From positions 99,688,501 through 99,752,500 of the forward strand of contig NC_060213.1 in assembly GCF_021130785.1 (NCBI RefSeq): a stretch of 64,000 nucleotides of DNA, written 5' to 3'. A program made the translations under genes and the position numbers. Below are positions 13,004 to 24,329 of this stretch, piece by piece. The stretch is from Homalodisca vitripennis. Its lineage: Eukaryota; Arthropoda; Insecta; Hemiptera; Cicadellidae. The notes beneath the pieces were generated by a model. That model ran no database searches. It worked only from the letters and a program-made list of their open reading frames with translations, and was not told where the DNA came from. The stretch's first letter is position 1. Every line of letters starts with the position of its first letter.

Positions 13004-13075
13004 TTCACCCGGCAAGTGAGAGATCCGGGTTCGAGTACCGGAGGAGCAAGTACTTTTTGTGATTCAATGCTTATT
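13004..13075 (+). mobile_element. tRNA-derived SINE fragment with B box
   Basis: The segment reads as the 3' half of a tRNA. An anticodon arm has a five-base stem (13004-13008 with 13016-13020) and a seven-base loop, and a T arm holds GGTTCGAGTAC at 13028-13038, close to the polymerase III B box. The triplet in the anticodon position is GGC. There is no D arm or 5' acceptor strand, because (TA)n DNA lies where they should be, so it is not a functional tRNA. The downstream run into a body (AAGTACTTTTTGTGATTC) is typical of a SINE. Confidence 0.5.
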
Positions 13076-13239
13076 GAAATTAAATTAGGCTATTGCCACT
13101 TATACAAATTTAATAAATGTAAACAAAAGTCATTTGACAGGTATTTGGTCTTCCGATCATATGTTAGTTTGGTTATTTAAAAGCATGTGTAACAGATACG
13201 GCCAAATACAATATAATTGAATTGTAAAAAGTAAGCGCT

Positions 13240-13265
13240 ATGTGGTGTAATGGTAGCACATTCAC
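13240..13265 (+). mobile_element. tRNA-like A-box fragment, probably same SINE family
   Basis: TGGTGTAATGG at 13243-13253 followed by TAGCACATTCAC resembles a polymerase III A box and D arm. Its last six bases, ATTCAC, are those that begin the B-box fragment near 13003, so the two pieces look like the two halves of one SINE head placed in the wrong order. What follows (TTATTGAAATTA) also occurs in the body after the first fragment (near 13072), suggesting an internally deleted second copy. Confidence 0.35.
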
Positions 13266-14957
13266 AGTTTATTGAAATTATATACATACCAGTTTGGTAT
13301 GCCAGTTCATTTCAATATGTATTTACTTGTAGAATTCATGACATTTGATGAATCACTGAAAGTTAATAAAAGAAATGTTGAAAAAAGTTCAAATATGCCA
13401 TCAAAATGTATATTGTAATAAGTTATTAAATATTATGACTAAGTTCATTGGTCATCTTATTACGCTAATTTGTTTCAACATGGTGATCGTACATGAAAAT
13501 AAACTCTGTTACTTATTAATAATTATAATTTGTTTTTAATACCACTGTTTTTGCGATCCCATACTTACATAATAGATCATAATAATATTTAAACTTTTAC
13601 AAAACCTGCCCTAATTCTTCCGCCTGTGCTTGAAATACTATTTCAATTTGGTACTTTTTCAGATATACAAGGCATTTTAGTTCCGGTTCTTTGCCTATTT
13701 AATACGCTTACCATATAAACATAACTTTTAATATAAGAATCGCATAGTGTGATCGTGTGCTTTATCATTTTACAGTTTTACAATTAATTATTACTCTGAG
13801 ATAATAACAAATAATTGTTAATTAGTGTTTCACACTAATATTTAACCTATTCCTTTTGCATTATATAATATTCTTCATATTATTTTGGATAATTGTGCTT
13901 ATTTATCACATGTAATATTTAAAATACTTAATATTTTATGGCATATAAAATAACACATCTAATATTCAGTACATATTGTTTTACTAAAAACATAAATTAA
14001 ATTTTTCACGGCCTAGAAACAAAATATGATATTTATAACTGAATTAGAGTTTGTTAACAACAATTCTTCTTTACAAATGTTTTTTAACTGTGTTTTAGTA
14101 ACGATATGTTTATTTCATTGGCTTTCCCGTTTTCTCCATCATGTCTTTGTGAATCCGTAGATGTTTCAGATACATTAAAATAATATCTTCTATGTTAGCA
14201 AAGTTTTGGTTGTTTTATCAAGTTGTTCAAAGTGTTAAACAGTATTTCTATTACTAATAGTTTCCTATTAACAGTACCAAATAAGTATCGTATTATATTC
14301 TTGTTATGTACTGATTTCATTGATAAATTGAGTAATACAGAGTAATACAACGGTCGTTCAGCAAGAAATAATGTTCGGATCAAACATTCCTTACAACGCT
14401 AAAAAAGTACCTAATTCCTTATAAAAAAAATAGGAAAAGTGACAAATTTAACACTTTCAATATCGTTACATTTTTTTTCTATAAAATAATTTTCATTGAT
14501 GTCTTAATACCAAAAATTCATAACATAATTTCATAAAAAAGTGTTAAATTTAAGTATTTGTAAACTACTTTTCATTATTGTGATAGAATTGTAGTATTCA
14601 TGTCAAAACAATTGTGCTTTATTATCTTAAATCTTTTTTAATTATGTAATATTTACGATATCATCAACCTATCAATAAAATTATGGATGGAATAGTAGGC
14701 AAATGTCAGAAATATATAGAATATATTAATTAATAGTAATGAAGCAACCATTAACCGTTTTTCCTTCTTCTTGAAGTTTTTTTAATGTATGCAACTGGTT
14801 TTGAATACTTTTGTATTAAGTGCATGTCTTTTAGTGTTAGTGAAGTTGACAATTAACATGTAGGTTGTGATTCCTGACTTAGGCCGTGCCACAACGCTTT
14901 AGTAAGATTTGTTTATTTTAAACTAGTTTGTAATTATGTATTAGGTTAGTTCTTTTA
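13266..14957. other. Unassigned AT-rich stretch
   Basis: No coding frame or repeat family is supported. A short hairpin (ATACCAGTTTGGTAT) lies near 13286. Confidence 0.3.
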
Positions 14958-15070
14958 CCTGAAGAAGAGATCAGATTGCAGATCTCGAAACGTAGTGTTT
15001 ACTGTTTTCTTGTTTCACTGAACGATGGCAAATGTCCGGAAAAATCCTGTTTCCTTATATATATATATAT
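14958..15070 (+). mobile_element. Penelope-like terminal motif with hammerhead-like core
   Basis: CCTGAAGAAG at 14958 is followed by a perfect six-base stem, GAGATC (14967-14972) and GATCTC (14981-14986), then GAAACG. The order CTGANGA, stem, GAAA is the core layout of hammerhead ribozymes reported in the pseudo-LTRs of Penelope-like retroelements, and CTGAAGAAG with CGAAACGTAGTG is familiar from arthropod copies. One extra A sits between core and stem, and no convincing stem I is formed, so cleavage activity is doubtful. A short (TA)n tract follows. No reverse transcriptase is present. Confidence 0.4.
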
Positions 15071-15074
15071 TGAA

Positions 15075-16847
15075 AAAAGCACTTCTAAGCCATTAGTTTA
15101 TATGTCGTTTCATTAATCACTGAGGAAGTTATAGCAGTTGTACGAGGTTTTCGTACGTCTAATTCATGAGGAAAACAATTTTGTGGAATAATATTTTCTA
15201 CGAAAAACGCTATCCAATCGTTGAAAGGCAAACTATTAAACAATTTGTAATAATTGTATGATTACGTTCATTTTCTGTATATTAAAATTAAATTTGTATT
15301 GGCCTATCATTTGAGGGGCTGTATAAATGTTATTTTTGCCTTCCTTATGTATGTTGATACGATATCTCGAAAAAGAGCTGACTTTTAGTCTTCAAACGTT
15401 GAATGAAGATTCATTACGGTATAGGCACTCTCTGGCTTTTAGTGAACATTCTTCATATGCCTTATTGGGAACACAAATTGCAACGAGAAACTCAGAGAAT
15501 AAACAAATTGGTAAGCAAACTGAGTATAACCGTATTTCTCTTGTGATACAACAACACATGTAGCCTAACTATCCGCAAAGAATAGGAAATATTTCATACT
15601 TATACTTCGAATTTTGCAAGAAACATTTAATTTCTACATTAATACTAATAAGTTCTATGAAAGTACATGTCCATCCATGAGATTTGTCTGAGCGTCATTG
15701 AAGTCTTCATCTTAGTAGGCTGGTACAGCATAGTATTCCTAGTGAAGAATGTAAAATTGTTCTGTATAATAGTCTGACTGTATGTCCGCAGAACATTTAA
15801 AAACTAAATGAAATATAGACTTGAAATGTTGCATGCATCTTCAAAAAACGCACAAACGTAGCAGCACATAGGCACATAGCGTATTCCTGACTTAAATTGA
15901 TTAAATTACTGCATACAAAAGCAAAACACTTCTTTCACACAAAAGAAAGAAATTGGGATGAAGAGTATTACGAGAAGAGGTGAAAGAAGAGGGAAAGAGA
16001 GAGAGAGAGGGAAATTCCAAAAAATTCCAAACCACATTTCATAATGAAGGTATGTTTTCTCTCAAACCAGCAAATGACATGCCGGTTATTCGACTTGGTT
16101 GTCCAATATGTAGCAATATACTGTATTTCCTCTTTAAACTTCCAATTAAACCTTGTACTACACTCTGAAACTGAATGTTTGCGTTTTCCTTAGAATATAA
16201 TACTTAATACAAACGTTTAATATTTCAATTCATCATTGATAAGATAAGGTAAAATAAATAATTTACGATAATTAATATATTATTGGTAATATATGATTGA
16301 TTATTATAAATATTAAACTTTTAGCAGAGCTATTTAATTTCATGAATACCGTTCCTGGAATATAAATAAAACTTGCCTATAAGTATATTTTGAGAAAATA
16401 GTTGTAATAAAGATGAAACAAAATACATAAAATGTCTCTTTCATAAAGTTTGTTTCATTAAATACATAGAGTATTTATAATGTAAATACAAGTAAATATA
16501 ATGAATACCGACATATATATTGTATATGTTCTACAGTAAAATAAGTTAGTGCACTCAGTAACAAGAAGGAAGGAAAAGTTAGAATTGGATTAGCTTACCC
16601 AGAAAGAGGTTAGTTACACACAACACAATACTTGTATCACTTGTATTAATTACCACACAATCACAACTATTAATTTTCACAACACATCCACTTGTGACAG
16701 TTTCAACAAAATATAGGAAAACACAATGTGGATAGGATAGTAAATTGTAAATGGATAGTTTAGTATTTATTTCTGATGAATTGTGTCACTAAGTATCCAG
16801 AATGATGCCGGCTAATGCATGCCTGAGTCAGGCACAATTTGGACAAA
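15075..16847. other. Unassigned stretch
   Basis: AT-rich with a purine-rich patch (GAGAGAGAGAGAGG) near 15994. No supported gene. Confidence 0.3.
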
Positions 16848-16900
16848 CCTCTGTCGGAGAGCAAAACTGAACTTTGCTCTCTGAACAGGTTGGACAACCA
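16848..16900. repeat. Imperfect foldback around AGAGCAAA/TTTGCTCT
   Basis: AGAGCAAA, a seven-base loop and TTTGCTCT pair perfectly, and the flanks AACCT and AGGTT extend the stem after a small bulge. It lies in a GC-richer patch (16800-16990) of unknown nature. Confidence 0.5.
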
Positions 16901-17086
16901 ATGAAAATAAAATCACTGTTGGTCGGTGTTATTCAAAAATATTTGGATATTCATAGAAACCTGTCAGCTCTGGTTCACGTCAGTAGTATTAAAAAATAAA
17001 AAGAAAACACTACAATTGGAGGCTCGATTTTAAATAACTACTTAAGTTGCTGGACTCTAGATTAAGTGTCTTAATATTATTATTAA

Positions 17087-17213
17087 ATTGTATCACTGGG
17101 CACACTACTGGTAATAGTGGTCAGTAAATTCCGAAAAAAGTTATTGTGAATTATACTTTGTAAATTGTTGATGGAATAAATTATTATTATTATTATTATA
17201 TTATTATTTATTT
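17087..17213 (+). mobile_element. LINE 3' end with (TTA)n tail
   Basis: A short 3' untranslated segment with TCACTGGGCACACTACTGG and GTAATAGTGGTCAG ends in GGAATAAA followed by ATTATTATT repeats at 17180-17213. The same layout, TCACTGACCACAATACTTG then GTAAGAGTGGTGAG, then GGAATAAATCATTATT, closes the decayed LINE near 52800-52926. This is therefore probably the heavily 5'-truncated end of a related Jockey/CR1-like LINE. Confidence 0.6.
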
Positions 17214-17774
17214 CAATATACAAATCAGCGAATATTTTGCTATTTGTCATTATCGTATTTTGTTAAATATCAATTTTACAATCAAAATATGTAATAGGTA
17301 AATATCCTACTAGGAAGATTATTGCTAAAAGTAAGTCAGTGCATTCCCGAGTCTACTAGGACGTTCCCTTTTTAGACGTTTTCAGATAATACAGTATGTT
17401 TTATTAATGTTGCCAAACAAATCACATATTACTAAAATATAGATATTTAACATTGCATCCAAGTACAAGAGCTCAGAATTATCTAATACAGCCGAAGGTT
17501 TTACCCTCACAATAATACGTACTACTTTCATCTTTATAAATATCTTATTTCTTTTCCGTCTGGGTTCCATTCTTAAAAGAACGATAGTACACCAAATTGT
17601 TCTTTTTTTGTATTAAACATTGTCATTATCGTCATGTCTTTAGTTCAAGAATATATGTCAACATCCGCAATTGCGTCTTCTTAACTTGGAATATGGGCTC
17701 CTTTATATAAAATTTATAATTTGAAATAAATGAACTGAAAAAATTATTGGATTTTGTTTGAACTTTTTCCATTG

Positions 17775-17968
17775 TTATACGTTACAAAAACTACACCACT
17801 ACGTTTCGAAAACTATCTTCCTCTTCAGGTTATTAAATAAATATAATTCTGAGTGGCATTCTGTTGCCATACTTTTTAGTTTTTTGTGTATTAGGGTTTT
17901 TTAAACCTGAAGAAGAGTGTTGATTTTTAATAATTGAAACACAATGTTATACTTTTTGTAACATATAA
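17775..17968. mobile_element. Inverted pair of Penelope-like terminal motifs
   Basis: On the minus strand CCTGAAGAG (17829-17821) leads to CGAAACGTAGTG (17808-17797) and then TTTTTGTAACGTATAA (17790-17775). On the plus strand CCTGAAGAAG (17906-17915) leads to TGAAAC (17935-17940) and then TTTTTGTAACATATAA (17953-17968). The two halves are diverged copies of one unit facing away from each other. Neither has a clean hammerhead stem II, although the CTGAAGA-type box and the GAAAC box are kept. No coding part is present between them. Confidence 0.45.
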
Positions 17969-17989
17969 ACTGTAACAAATTTCCGAATT

Positions 17990-20900
17990 CAGTTTACCCT
18001 TTAAAACCGTATCACTGTTATGCAATGAAACCATCAGACAATTTTAGTTGTGTCCCTTTTCCCTCCATCTTCGTTATCAATATCCTTTTTAGCAGTTTAA
18101 TCTCCCGAGCTGTTTGTTTATTTATTTGCTTTTTATTTATTATTCAATACAATACATGGACTTTGGTGTGCCAAATTACGCGGAACTTGTCGGTAAAATC
18201 AAATTCCTACATAAAATATTATATATGCTAGACATTTTAAGATTTAATATTTTTACACCGTTACAAAACGAGAAACATTACTTAGATGCATACATTTTGT
18301 GGTTTAGGATAGGTATCTACACAGTAAAATACTAATTAATCACATCATTCGTTTCGAATGAATAAATCGTGTGCAATTTAATTTTTGGATAGATTTATGC
18401 TAGATATTTATCGTTGAATTAAAGCAACCATGCCAAAAAAACTTATAAAAATAATAAAAAATCTGTTTCAAAAATAAAACTCAATACGAGCAATAGTAGG
18501 CTAAGCAAATAACTAGGAGTACAGTATGTTGTTTGTTCTAACGTTATACTGCCAACAGGTCTAACCCATCGCTCGAGATTGAACATGTTCCTCTTTGGAA
18601 GTGTCCCTCTCCTTACAGTCAGTTTAGTCTGCTAGCTAGTATGCGGTTGTGTTGAAAATATAAACAGGAATATAACCTTAACCCGATTCTAACTACTTGA
18701 TTTATTATGTACATATTCGGTGCATTTGTGTAAAAATTTTGTTTGGATAGCTTTACGATAAATTTTGTGTACTTACCGGTCAAGCCTTTCTGTACGATAT
18801 ATATATACATATATTACCTTGTAAATCAAAAGCTATTTGTAAAAATGTAGTATTAACATATACTCTGTAATTTGTTGAAAACAATTTTACTAATATTTCA
18901 TTGTATTTTCAACCTCATGTCATGGAATACTGTCGTATTTTGCATATGTAGAACTACAATATTTTAAGTTTTGATGTGTCTGTATAACGTATCTGTAATA
19001 ATGCGTGTGAGTAATCGAGATTCGTTGGCTTTTGTGTTATTCTTACTAAAATAACAGACATTCGTCAAATTCAATTTATACTGCAGTCTGGTGTTACCCT
19101 CGAAATATGTAGCTAATGACAAAACCTCTTCGGTTAATTTTGGATTTTACACAGGTAAGAATACCTTAAATTCGTCAAATAAGTAAGTACAATCATATGA
19201 CGTTTTGAAATTTAATATATGAACACATGTAGCCATAGACTAATTATGAATTTTCAATGTGACCTCGTTGACTCTTTTTATACAACACATGGTGGCATAC
19301 TACATTAACAGGCTGTTGAGATTGCACGCAAAAATTCAAGTCCTTAGCGAGGCTAATTTTATTACGCTCTTAAATAAAAATGTAGTGTTTCTATTTATTA
19401 TAGTGATAATCTATTAACGTATGAAAAAACTACGTATAACATTTCATTCATGTGTAAAGCTGTATCCTGCAATAAAGTTGTTCAGCCTATAACAACTAAG
19501 TTAGTTTGCAGCCCGAAGGCGCCGCCCTTACTGTGAATTCTCCCACAGCAAGTTTCCTAAACTCTGGGAATTACATCTCGGTGTTTACTCAGTAAAACAA
19601 ACAGCTACCGCGAAGCGATACAAAAACAGAAACTTCCGCCAAAGCTTAATGATGCCAAAAACAATTATACAACTAGTTATGTTAAAAACCATATTAAATG
19701 TTAATAAACACCCACATGACTGGCGTAACTTAGAAACTGCTGTATAAACTTAGCTGTGCATTCATAACAGTTAGATATTAAGTCACAAATATAATGTATT
19801 ATTAGTTTATAGATAAAATATTGCTGTATTTACAATCACCATTATAAAAGCTGTAAAGAAATTCCTAAAATCTTTCTCATAGGTACTTGGTGACACTGAG
19901 CCGTTGTCCTTCGTCTGTGGTGCCTTCCAAACCGCCACTCCTTCATTCCTAAAATGCGGTAAATCTCGATAGAAACGTCCTAAAGACTTGAAACTTAGTA
20001 CTCAGGGTTCTCTTGGTTTCGTGAAGGTTACTATTTAATTTTCAATCGAAAGACAATCCGTTCGTCTGTCTGTCCCTCTGTGCAATAAATCTTGGCCATA
20101 GAGACTTAACAATTGGTATATTAATTCCTCTTGGTTTAAGGATGATTTTGGAATCAAAAGACCAAATGGAAATACTAAATTTTTCCGACTATCAATTATT
20201 CAGGTATTTATTGCTTATTGTTTAACGGTCTTTTAAACAAAACATACAATACTTTTAGAACATGTGTGACTAAATATTTTAACATTCTTAACACAATACA
20301 GCCAACTTTTTTTAAGATCATGACGTTTCAGGTTTTCTGTACTTCCTTCTTTTAAATCTTCATTCTTCAAAAGAAACCAATGAAGCAAGTTGTAAGGTAT
20401 CATGATTATTACCAAATAATCATCAAAATGCCAATTTGTTTTATCATTTTTTATCTGTTATTATAAGAAAAATAATTGTGCTAACGTTATTTAGGCATTA
20501 TATAAGCTTTAATGTGTGTCCTATCCACAGCCCATATTTCACAGTAAAAACGTTGACAATAGATTCTATTTTGGGCTAACCTATCTAATATCCAATCCCT
20601 TGTAATAACCATTAGTGCATTCTCCTGCCATCTATTGGAGACATATTGAATTGTAAAACTTGTTCTAGATGTGCTGTACTCTGGTGGGCTAACTGGAAAT
20701 TACTCTACAGGACAGAATTACTTCAGCTTGCCATCGTCTATCTTATTATGATGTAAGAAGCAAGACCAGTTAATAGCTCAGATAAAATTTTATTTTTCTT
20801 AAATGCGGTGAGTTTAAAATCAAAGCAGATTATTAATACTGTAACAGCAGTTATATTGGTACAACTAAACTGTCAAAAACAATTGTAGTGAAACAAGTAA

Positions 20901-21067
20901 AAGTGTCCTCAATAAAAGGTAATATCCCTCCAGTTCAAGTCGTGACCCTAAACACTTTCCTTCTTTCTGGCTCAAACATTAATTTCAATATAATACTAAA
21001 TTATTTATTAATTTATTTCAACAGTTTTGTCTTAGTGTTTGTATTTTAATTGTATGTTATTTAAGGC
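17990..21067. other. Unassigned stretch with GC-richer patches
   Basis: Patches at 19500-19640 and 19880-20130 are GC-richer. The latter contains CGTCTGTCTGTCC, a motif found in many arthropod dispersed repeats and also seen near 27305. No coding frame is supported. Confidence 0.35.
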
Positions 21068-22147
21068 TTAACCCTTTCAGGGCCAGGACCAATTATGAGA
21101 TGTTGCAAAATTTTTTCACATATCATATCCCCTTGTGACTAGTCAAAAGTGCCAGGCTAAAATTGGTGATTTTGCAGTCTCTTAGATTAAAATTTATAAC
21201 TTTTCATAAAAATTAGAGAATGACCTAAAAAGTTGCACCAAATTACTCGTATAGATATATAATATCAACAAAAAAATATATAGATGTAGTTTTAAGTAAT
21301 TTAAAATTAAAAAAAAAATGTTTTAATAGATTACATAAAAACGTTTTTATTTATTTTTTTTTTGTAAATAACTAAAAAAGGAAAAATAATTTTGGTGTGG
21401 GAAGCTATTTTATTATATTGTAAATTTAGAAAGGAACATCCATACAAAATTTTGTGTTATTTCTCTCATAAATAAATTTTTTATGACACATTTTGTATAA
21501 ATACGCATAATTGTACTTCGCAACAAGTGATAAAGCAACTGACTCTTACACTGCAAGAAACTTAAAATAAATATTCGCATTATGGATGTACAGGTAAACA
21601 GATGATTGTAGGATCCATAAACAGTTTCAATACAGTTAAAAACACTATTTACCAAGAAATATTTACACAATTTTATTTGAAATTTATTTACACTTTTTCT
21701 ATTTACAAATATGCTACTTACAATTTCACTCCCGTGAGATCGCAAATTGTCAGTCATTGTAACTACTACACACAATAGCTAAGCACGTAACTACTAACAC
21801 TACTAATATTTACAACCACAAAATAAAATAATAAAGGAGAATCCAGCATACAACAGTACGATTACACTAAAGCATAAAGAATTGACAACAATAGATCGAG
21901 TCAGCTGATAATGTCACGTGACAAAATTACGAAATATAAATGCATAGACCTCAAAAATGAAAATAATATTCATATTAATTATCTACAAATATACCAGGGA
22001 ATAAAAAAACATAACACTTCAATCAATTGACGTCGTATTTATTTAAGAAAACGACGAATATCATGGCGGCAATATATTGCCGCCTGACACTTTTCAGACG
22101 TGATCTATGGCGGCAATATATTGCCGCCTGGCCCGGAAAGGGTTTAA
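21068..22147. mobile_element. piggyBac-type non-autonomous element
   Basis: The left end is TTAA (21068-21071) followed by CCCTTTCAGGGCCAGG. The right end reads CCTGGCCCGGAAAGGG (22127-22142) followed by TTTAA. The arms are inverted 16-base repeats with one mismatch, and TTAA flanks are the hallmark of piggyBac-superfamily targets. A subterminal AAAGTG/CAGGC block also recurs in inverted form (near 21145 and 22085). The interior is AT-rich, with an unrecognised 120-codon minus frame (21775-21413) that shows no piggyBac transposase motifs. It is therefore most likely a deletion derivative moved by another element. Confidence 0.7.
22065..22128. repeat. Two identical 20-bp palindromes
   Basis: GGCGGCAATATATTGCCGCC is its own reverse complement and occurs at 22065-22084 and again at 22109-22128, inside the right end of the TTAA element. 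Between them lies TGACACTTTTCAGACGTG. The second palindrome overlaps the right terminal repeat by two bases. The left end has no intact copy. Confidence 0.95.
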
Positions 22148-24320
22148 TTAACTTTTTTCATAAATTATCTCATTTTTGAAGGTATAATAAATTATGAAAA
22201 CCGTAGAGTCCACTTTATCTGTACTAGAAACTACATTCTTTTCTTAAAGTCATAGGTCTTAAGGTCGAAGCTTTCTGTAATCTACCGTATTGGTCGTAAC
22301 AGGTTAAATCAGCTGTTTATGATTATGTATATCAATTTTTTGTTGGTTATTTGTTCACCTACTGTTCTTTATTAATTTTAAATGCAGGAATTTTCCTACG
22401 TTTTATATGGTGTATGATGATTCAAACCTGCATTAGAATGGAATTTAAATAATAATTACCTTATACTATTAAATGCGTAATAAATCTGATTTGTACTGCA
22501 GTTGCCGTTATTGGGGTTGTGTGTTTTTTTTATTTACTATACAAAATTCTACTTCCTCCTCATATTCTCATCCGAACGTGTACAAATTAAAAACGTCCAA
22601 CTTTCACAATAAAATATATTCAAACTTATATTCAATAACATTTCCAAATCATGGCAGTACCCAATGTAACCCTATTTAAAGTCTTATTAAAGATTGACTT
22701 TTGAAATGGAATGAATAACACTTCTGGAGTTAATTACATTAATAGTACTTTCAAGAACGGTTTGATTGAAGTACCGAATTTTAAATCATATTTAACTCCT
22801 CTTTCACTTTTAAAGAGCACCCTTCAACAAAAAATTACAAATTCAAATAATTTTTCACTGTAATGGACGTCCAAAGTTGTTTTAGTACCATAAGACTGTT
22901 CAGGGGACCCATATTTATCTATTACACCATTTAGAAACACTTGCAGAGTCTTTTTATGAGGGTCTTTAAGGGGTCTTTAAGGAGAGTCACACTCTTAGGA
23001 ACACTCTCTCATGGTGTGCTGTTCAAGTAGTAGATAAAGCCAGTGGACTCTTACTCAGTTACTGAAGCGTGGAAATCATTTTTTGAGGATCTTTTGGATC
23101 ATATTGTGATGGCTTACCTTACTCAAAGAAAAAACTCAATTTCAAATGAAGAATCTTGGAGCATTGGACAAATTTTAATTTTATACTATTAGTAAACTAT
23201 GGCACTTTTTTCGAAGCCTTTCAAAATCAAAGATTCCATCTTATCCTTCACAAATAATAAATATTTACAAATTTCTAAATAATAAATATTGAGTAACATA
23301 TGGTAAAAGATTTGGAAATATGGTTAGCCGGTATAAAATATTTAAATATAACTACATTTTAGTTACCTTATAAATTGAAGTGAGAATATAGATGAGTTTT
23401 CAATACGTCCATCTCCATTTCTGATAAGGTTCCTCTATTTTTATCTATCTAAAATGTTTTCCGAAAGTTTCCTAGAGATTTACTAATATTTGTGATAATG
23501 TATTGTATGTATTTGTTTTGTAGTGATAGATTTGTTTGCCTGTTCTTTTTTTAATTTTATGTAATCAATTTTAAATTTAACTATATTTTGTAAAACTTAA
23601 TTCTTTTTTGTCTTGAAAAATTATTAGTTATTTGACTTTACAATTCTTGATCAAATTGGCGATTGCTATTCAAATTACTTTTAGATATTTTCCGTACGTG
23701 CAGTAGTCATTTGCCATCATGATATGAACCACTAGGGTCATTTTCATATTCCGCATTTGATAAATGCTATAGTGCAGGATAATACAGTATATACGATACA
23801 TGAATAAGTAAATTAGTAACACATAGTCTCACTAACCTATTTATTATTTCTGACTGTAACTATAATTCAACTAATGAAATATGCATGTACAAAATATTCT
23901 ATATGTGTTGTAAAGAATCATATTTCCTAGTAACAAAGGATCCATGCGCGAGAACGCTTTTAAAACAAAAGATCTCTCTTCTTTTGTGCACGAGATTTAT
24001 TAAGGTCGCTTTTGTTAAACATTTTGCAATTAATTTTCCAATTATTAAACCACAGGGTATGCTATTATTTGTTGGACTGTAAATAAGGTGTACGAAGTTT
24101 TGCAGCTCTGTGTATTATGTTATGACTAATGCTATAATTATTTGATGAGATGTTGTAAATAATAACTAGTATCATATTTGTATATAGATAAAGAAAGACT
24201 ATCTGTCGTTTCTTTTGGTTTGAGGATACAGTTTTCATGTAATCTTTTCTAAAGGAAAATCATAAAGACTCAAGGAAAAATCTGCCTATTTGTGCTCAGG
24301 AATGTCATGGTTATTGGTAC
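22148..24320. other. Unassigned stretch
   Basis: Mostly AT-rich. GGTCTTTAAGG is repeated in tandem near 22961-22982. A coding-like run around 23070-23170 (plus) is too short to assign. Confidence 0.3.
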
Positions 24321-24329
24321 AAAATCATA

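Noticed and set aside
12820..13008. Minus-strand Tyr-Ile-rich frame
   Set aside because: It reads through the (TA)n/(CA)n microsatellite.
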